In this document: in pieces, positions 13,412 to 15,456 of the stretch | Layout: the number at the start of each line of letters is the position of its first letter | Numbering within the stretch: the first letter of the stretch is position 1 | DNA from: DRYM01 sp964564025 | Lineage (GTDB): Archaea > Thermoproteota > Thermoprotei_A > EX4484-217-1 | DNA length: 15,456 nucleotides | Direction of reading: 5' to 3' | Assembly: GCA_964564025.1 (NCBI GenBank) | Contig: CAZLZO010000033.1 | Span: forward strand, 1 to 15,456 | The notes under the pieces: generated by a model | What the model was told of the DNA's origin: nothing | The model's input: the letters and a program-made list of their open reading frames with translations, nothing else | Database searches by the model: none | Made by a program: the position numbers and the translations under genes

Positions 13412-14428
13412 ATGGTTGAGAATTTGACTTCACCTTTCGAAAAAATAAGGCACATACCATCATATGAAGAAGTAGCTAAAAAAGTCGAGAGAAGATATGT
13501 TAAGCTAGATTCTAAACTTAAAGAACTACGCAATGTTAAGGTTAGGAACAAGGAAATGCAGAGAATAGGGTTGGTTTATTCAATAATTTACGATACCCTA
13601 GACAATATTGTTAAAACATTACCCCATGTTGATAAGATTCATCCCTTCTATAGAGATTTACTTGATATTCTAGTAGGCGTTAAGGAGTATAGAAGAGCTA
13701 TTTTAAGGTTAGCTAACGCTAGAGAAATTGTTAAGAAAATACGTAAGGAATGTATGAATCTTATGAAGCTAGCTCAAGAACCTAAAGATTACGCACATAT
13801 TAGAAGAAGCTGTATTGGAAGAATGATGTCTGTTCTACGGAGAAATAAGAAATACATTGACTTCCTAGCTTCATCCATGGTTAAACTTAGAAAGATACCG
13901 TCAATAGATCCCGAAGTACCAACAATTATCGTTGCCGGAATGCCGCAAGTAGGCAAGTCAACGCTCGTTAAAGCTATTTCAACAGCTGAACCCGAAATAG
14001 CATCCTACCCCTTTACAACAAAAAACCTTGTTGTAGGACATATTTTCTTAAAGCCTGAAGGAAAAATCCAGGTAATAGATACCCCAGGTCTCCTAGACAG
14101 GCCGCTGTCCGAAAGGAACCCTATAGAGCTACAGGCCATTATGGCTTTAAAACACGTTAAAGGAATTATACTCTATCTCTTCGACATCTCTATAGGATGC
14201 TATTACACATTAGAGGAGCAAATTAGAGTTTTCGAGGAAATACTTAGCTCATTCAATAAGCCAGTAAAAGCTGCTCTAAATAAAATAGATGCTAAAGATG
14301 AAAATAGAGTTGCTAAAGTAAAAGAGTATCTTAAGGAAAGAGGTTTTGAAAAAGTCTATGAAATAAGCGCTAAGAAGGGGATAGGTTTAAAAGAATTATT
14401 AGATGATTTGCTTAAAGACCTTACTTGA
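13412..14428 (+). CDS. NOG1-like GTPase (Obg/HflX-type G domain)
   Basis: A 338-residue P-loop GTPase of the NOG1 family, which in eukaryotes acts in large-subunit ribosome assembly; the archaeal protein is presumably a ribosome-associated factor. Residues 1-165 are a helical N-terminal domain (FEKIRHIPSYEEVAKKVERRYVKL, then charged helices) typical of NOG1. The G domain follows with all motifs: G1 GMPQVGKST (176-184), switch I PFTTK (200-204), G3 DTPG (223-226), G4 NKID (290-293) and G5 SAKKG (319-323). PFTTKNLVVGHIF is the Obg-like G2 pattern. The C-terminus is short compared with eukaryotic NOG1, as is normal in archaea. It overlaps the end of the next, convergent gene by 8 bp. It shares a promoter region with the RHH gene but is probably a housekeeping gene. 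Confidence 0.92.
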   Translation: MVENLTSPFEKIRHIPSYEEVAKKVERRYVKLDSKLKELRNVKVRNKEMQRIGLVYSIIYDTLDNIVKTLPHVDKIHPFYRDLLDILVGVKEYRRAILRLANAREIVKKIRKECMNLMKLAQEPKDYAHIRRSCIGRMMSVLRRNKKYIDFLASSMVKLRKIPSIDPEVPTIIVAGMPQVGKSTLVKAISTAEPEIASYPFTTKNLVVGHIFLKPEGKIQVIDTPGLLDRPLSERNPIELQAIMALKHVKGIILYLFDISIGCYYTLEEQIRVFEEILSSFNKPVKAALNKIDAKDENRVAKVKEYLKERGFEKVYEISAKKGIGLKELLDDLLKDLT

Positions 14429-15023
14429 AAACTATGTATTTTGCTTCCGTTAAAACGCCTTTGTATAGGAAGTCTATTTGCCTTAAGGTTAAATGCTTAT
14501 CAAACTCCGTTAAAGCAGAAATGCCATCAATAGGCACTATTACCTTGTAAAGATTCATTGCTGCAGAAGCTACTGTATGTAAAACACAAATGTTAGCTAC
14601 AGTTCCTACAACAACCAAATTCTTTATCCCATAAACCCTAAGTATATGGTCTAAACTTGTACCGAAAAACCCATCATACCTCATTTTCTCGACAACTATT
14701 TCCTCAGGGATCTTAGGTTTAAGTTCGTCAATTATTTCCCAACCCCATGATCCCTTAAGAACATGCTCACCCCAAATTTTGAATTCTGGATCTCCAGGAT
14801 AATGGGTATCTTGGGTGAAAATTCTTAGAACTCCGGCTTTACGTGCTTTTTCAAGCAACTCCTTAATTACGGGAACTGTCTGGGGAGCTGTTGGAACGAA
14901 AAGTTTTCCTTCAGGTTTAACAAAGTCGTTCTGCATGTCAACTATTATTAAAGCCGTTTCCTTACTTGGAAGTTCTATGGTCTCTCTCTTAATAGTGTAT
15001 GGAGGTACTTCGACAGTAACCAT
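14421..15023 (-). CDS. Cysteine hydrolase, nicotinamidase/isochorismatase family (nicotinamidase-like)
   Basis: A 200-residue alpha/beta hydrolase. The catalytic triad is complete: D29 in IIVDMQNDF, K113 in VEKMRYDGFFGTSL and C146 in VGTVANICVLHTVASA. D72 and H74 in TQDTHYPGDPEF and H87 in WGEHVLKGSWGWE are placed like the metal ligands of nicotinamidases (D-x-H and a later H), which argues for nicotinamide deamidation in NAD salvage rather than isochorismatase activity. An N-terminal extension of about 20 residues precedes the first strand. The ATG at 15023 has GGTG about eight bases upstream. A TATA-like GCTTATAAGC at 15057-15066 fits a start near 15035. It converges with an 8-bp overlap on the GTPase. 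Substrate is inferred from motifs; other ureido- or amide-hydrolysing relatives exist. Confidence 0.85.
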   Translation of the reverse strand: MVTVEVPPYTIKRETIELPSKETALIIVDMQNDFVKPEGKLFVPTAPQTVPVIKELLEKARKAGVLRIFTQDTHYPGDPEFKIWGEHVLKGSWGWEIIDELKPKIPEEIVVEKMRYDGFFGTSLDHILRVYGIKNLVVVGTVANICVLHTVASAAMNLYKVIVPIDGISALTEFDKHLTLRQIDFLYKGVLTEAKYIVFK

Positions 15024-15056
15024 AACTTAACACCGTTATAAGTAAGTAATGTAAGT

Positions 15057-15066
15057 GCTTATAAGC
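15057..15066 (-). promoter_or_regulatory. TATA-like palindrome upstream of the nicotinamidase-like gene
   Basis: GCTTATAAGC is a perfect 10-bp palindrome whose centre lies about 38 bases before the ATG at 15023, the right distance for a start near 15035 and a 12-base leader that holds CGGTG as SD. On the plus strand it is too far from the permease start (15141), which has nearer AT-rich elements. Confidence 0.4.
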
Positions 15067-15140
15067 TTACTATTTCATGGTAGCGGTAGATACTTAAAAC
15101 ATTATTTAATAACAATAATGAAGAATAATGCTGACGTTAA

Positions 15141-15456
15141 ATGCGAGGTAATGTGGCATTGAAGGAGCTAGTATTATTGTTGCTAGCGTTGCTCGTCGTT
15201 TTCTCAAGCATTTCAAAAACGCAGATTTACAGACACTACATTTCATTAGCGCTGGGATTGTTGGCTTTAATTTTAGGGTTAATAATGCCGGGTAAAGCCT
15301 TAGGCTACATAAACTTCGATGTTCTTGGCTTAATTGTCGGTATGAGTATAATGTCCGTGTACATGGAGATTTCAGGTTTGGTTGACATTGTTGCTTCAGC
15401 TCTTGAAAGAAGAATTAAAAACGTTTTTACACTGTACTTCCTAATAACACTTACAG
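15141..15456 (+). CDS. ArsB/NhaD-like ion transporter (IT superfamily) permease, N-terminal part (partial)
   Basis: The visible 105 codons encode the N-terminus of a polytopic permease that continues past the right edge. Hydrophobic helices lie at about residues 8-20 (LKELVLLLLALLVVFSSI), 30-48 (ISLALGLLALILGLIM) and 57-72. The segment FDVLGLIVGMSIMSVYMEISGLVDIVASALERR is characteristic of the ArsB/NhaD/CitM branch of the ion transporter superfamily, where G-M-x-I-M and a nearby glycine are conserved. Members move arsenite, Na+/H+ or dicarboxylates; the substrate cannot be told from this part. Three in-frame starts compete: ATG 15141 (directly after an in-frame stop), GTG 15153 and TTG 15159. 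The last has GAGGT nine bases upstream and may be the true start. AT-rich elements near 15092-15113 could be the promoter. Confidence 0.8.
   Translation, partial: MRGNVALKELVLLLLALLVVFSSISKTQIYRHYISLALGLLALILGLIMPGKALGYINFDVLGLIVGMSIMSVYMEISGLVDIVASALERRIKNVFTLYFLITLT

Noticed and set aside
1..15456. CRISPR array, tRNA or rRNA gene, insertion sequence or integrated element
   Set aside because: No regularly spaced repeats, no cloverleaf-like or rRNA-like stretch, and no transposase, integrase or terminal repeat was seen; coding density and codon use look uniform.

Overview
The window comes from an A+T-rich, gene-dense genome that looks archaeal and probably thermophilic. The evidence is AT-rich TATA-like boxes about 25 bases before start sites, GGTGAT/GAGGT-type Shine-Dalgarno (SD) motifs mixed with apparently leaderless starts, heavy AGA/AGG and ATA codon use, and archaeal families: a TrmB sugar regulator, the trehalose synthase TreT, a CUT1 sugar ABC transporter with a Ser/Thr-rich binding-protein stalk, and a NOG1-type GTPase. 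The gene set fits a crenarchaeote or other TACK-lineage thermophile better than a euryarchaeote, but no rRNA or other phylogenetic marker is present, so this is inference.

Layout. 1-1646: the start of a MATE-family transporter (runs off the left edge), a membrane-anchored orphan with a C-terminal carboxypeptidase-regulatory-like domain, and a small Mth938/DUF498 protein. 1648-8257: a trehalose/maltose-type locus. treT, malK, malG, malF and malE lie on the minus strand; trmB is inserted between treT and malK in the opposite direction. malE-malF-malG-malK form a tight operon with short gaps, a one-base stop/start overlap and an SD for malK embedded in the malG stop region. 8313-10464: a GT4 glycosyltransferase divergent from malE and convergent, with a 20-bp overlap, to a GalT-superfamily nucleotidyltransferase. 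10490-11353: a single-pass membrane orphan and a 76-residue orphan. 11484-12323: a nitrilase-superfamily amidase. 12378-14428: a ribbon-helix-helix protein with a large unknown C-terminal part, divergent from a NOG1-like GTPase. 14421-15456: a nicotinamidase/isochorismatase-type hydrolase and the start of an ArsB/NhaD-like permease (runs off the right edge).

How the genes fit together. MalEFGK should import an alpha-glucoside such as trehalose or maltose. TreT interconverts trehalose with NDP-glucose plus glucose. The GalT-like protein at 9469-10464 appears to carry two complete zinc sites. As I recall them, these match the plant GalT-like ADP-glucose phosphorylase better than the one-zinc E. 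coli GalT. It could turn NDP-glucose into glucose-1-phosphate and complete a trehalose catabolic route. TrmB would sense the sugar; inverted repeats in both regulated intergenic regions are good operator candidates.

No tRNA, rRNA, CRISPR array, insertion sequence or attachment site was found, and no gene-free stretch exceeds 300 bases. The most unusual points are the TrmB-type operators, the putative two-zinc GalT relative beside treT, the orphan RHH protein with two abutting 15-bp palindromes upstream, and four convergent gene pairs that overlap or nearly touch.
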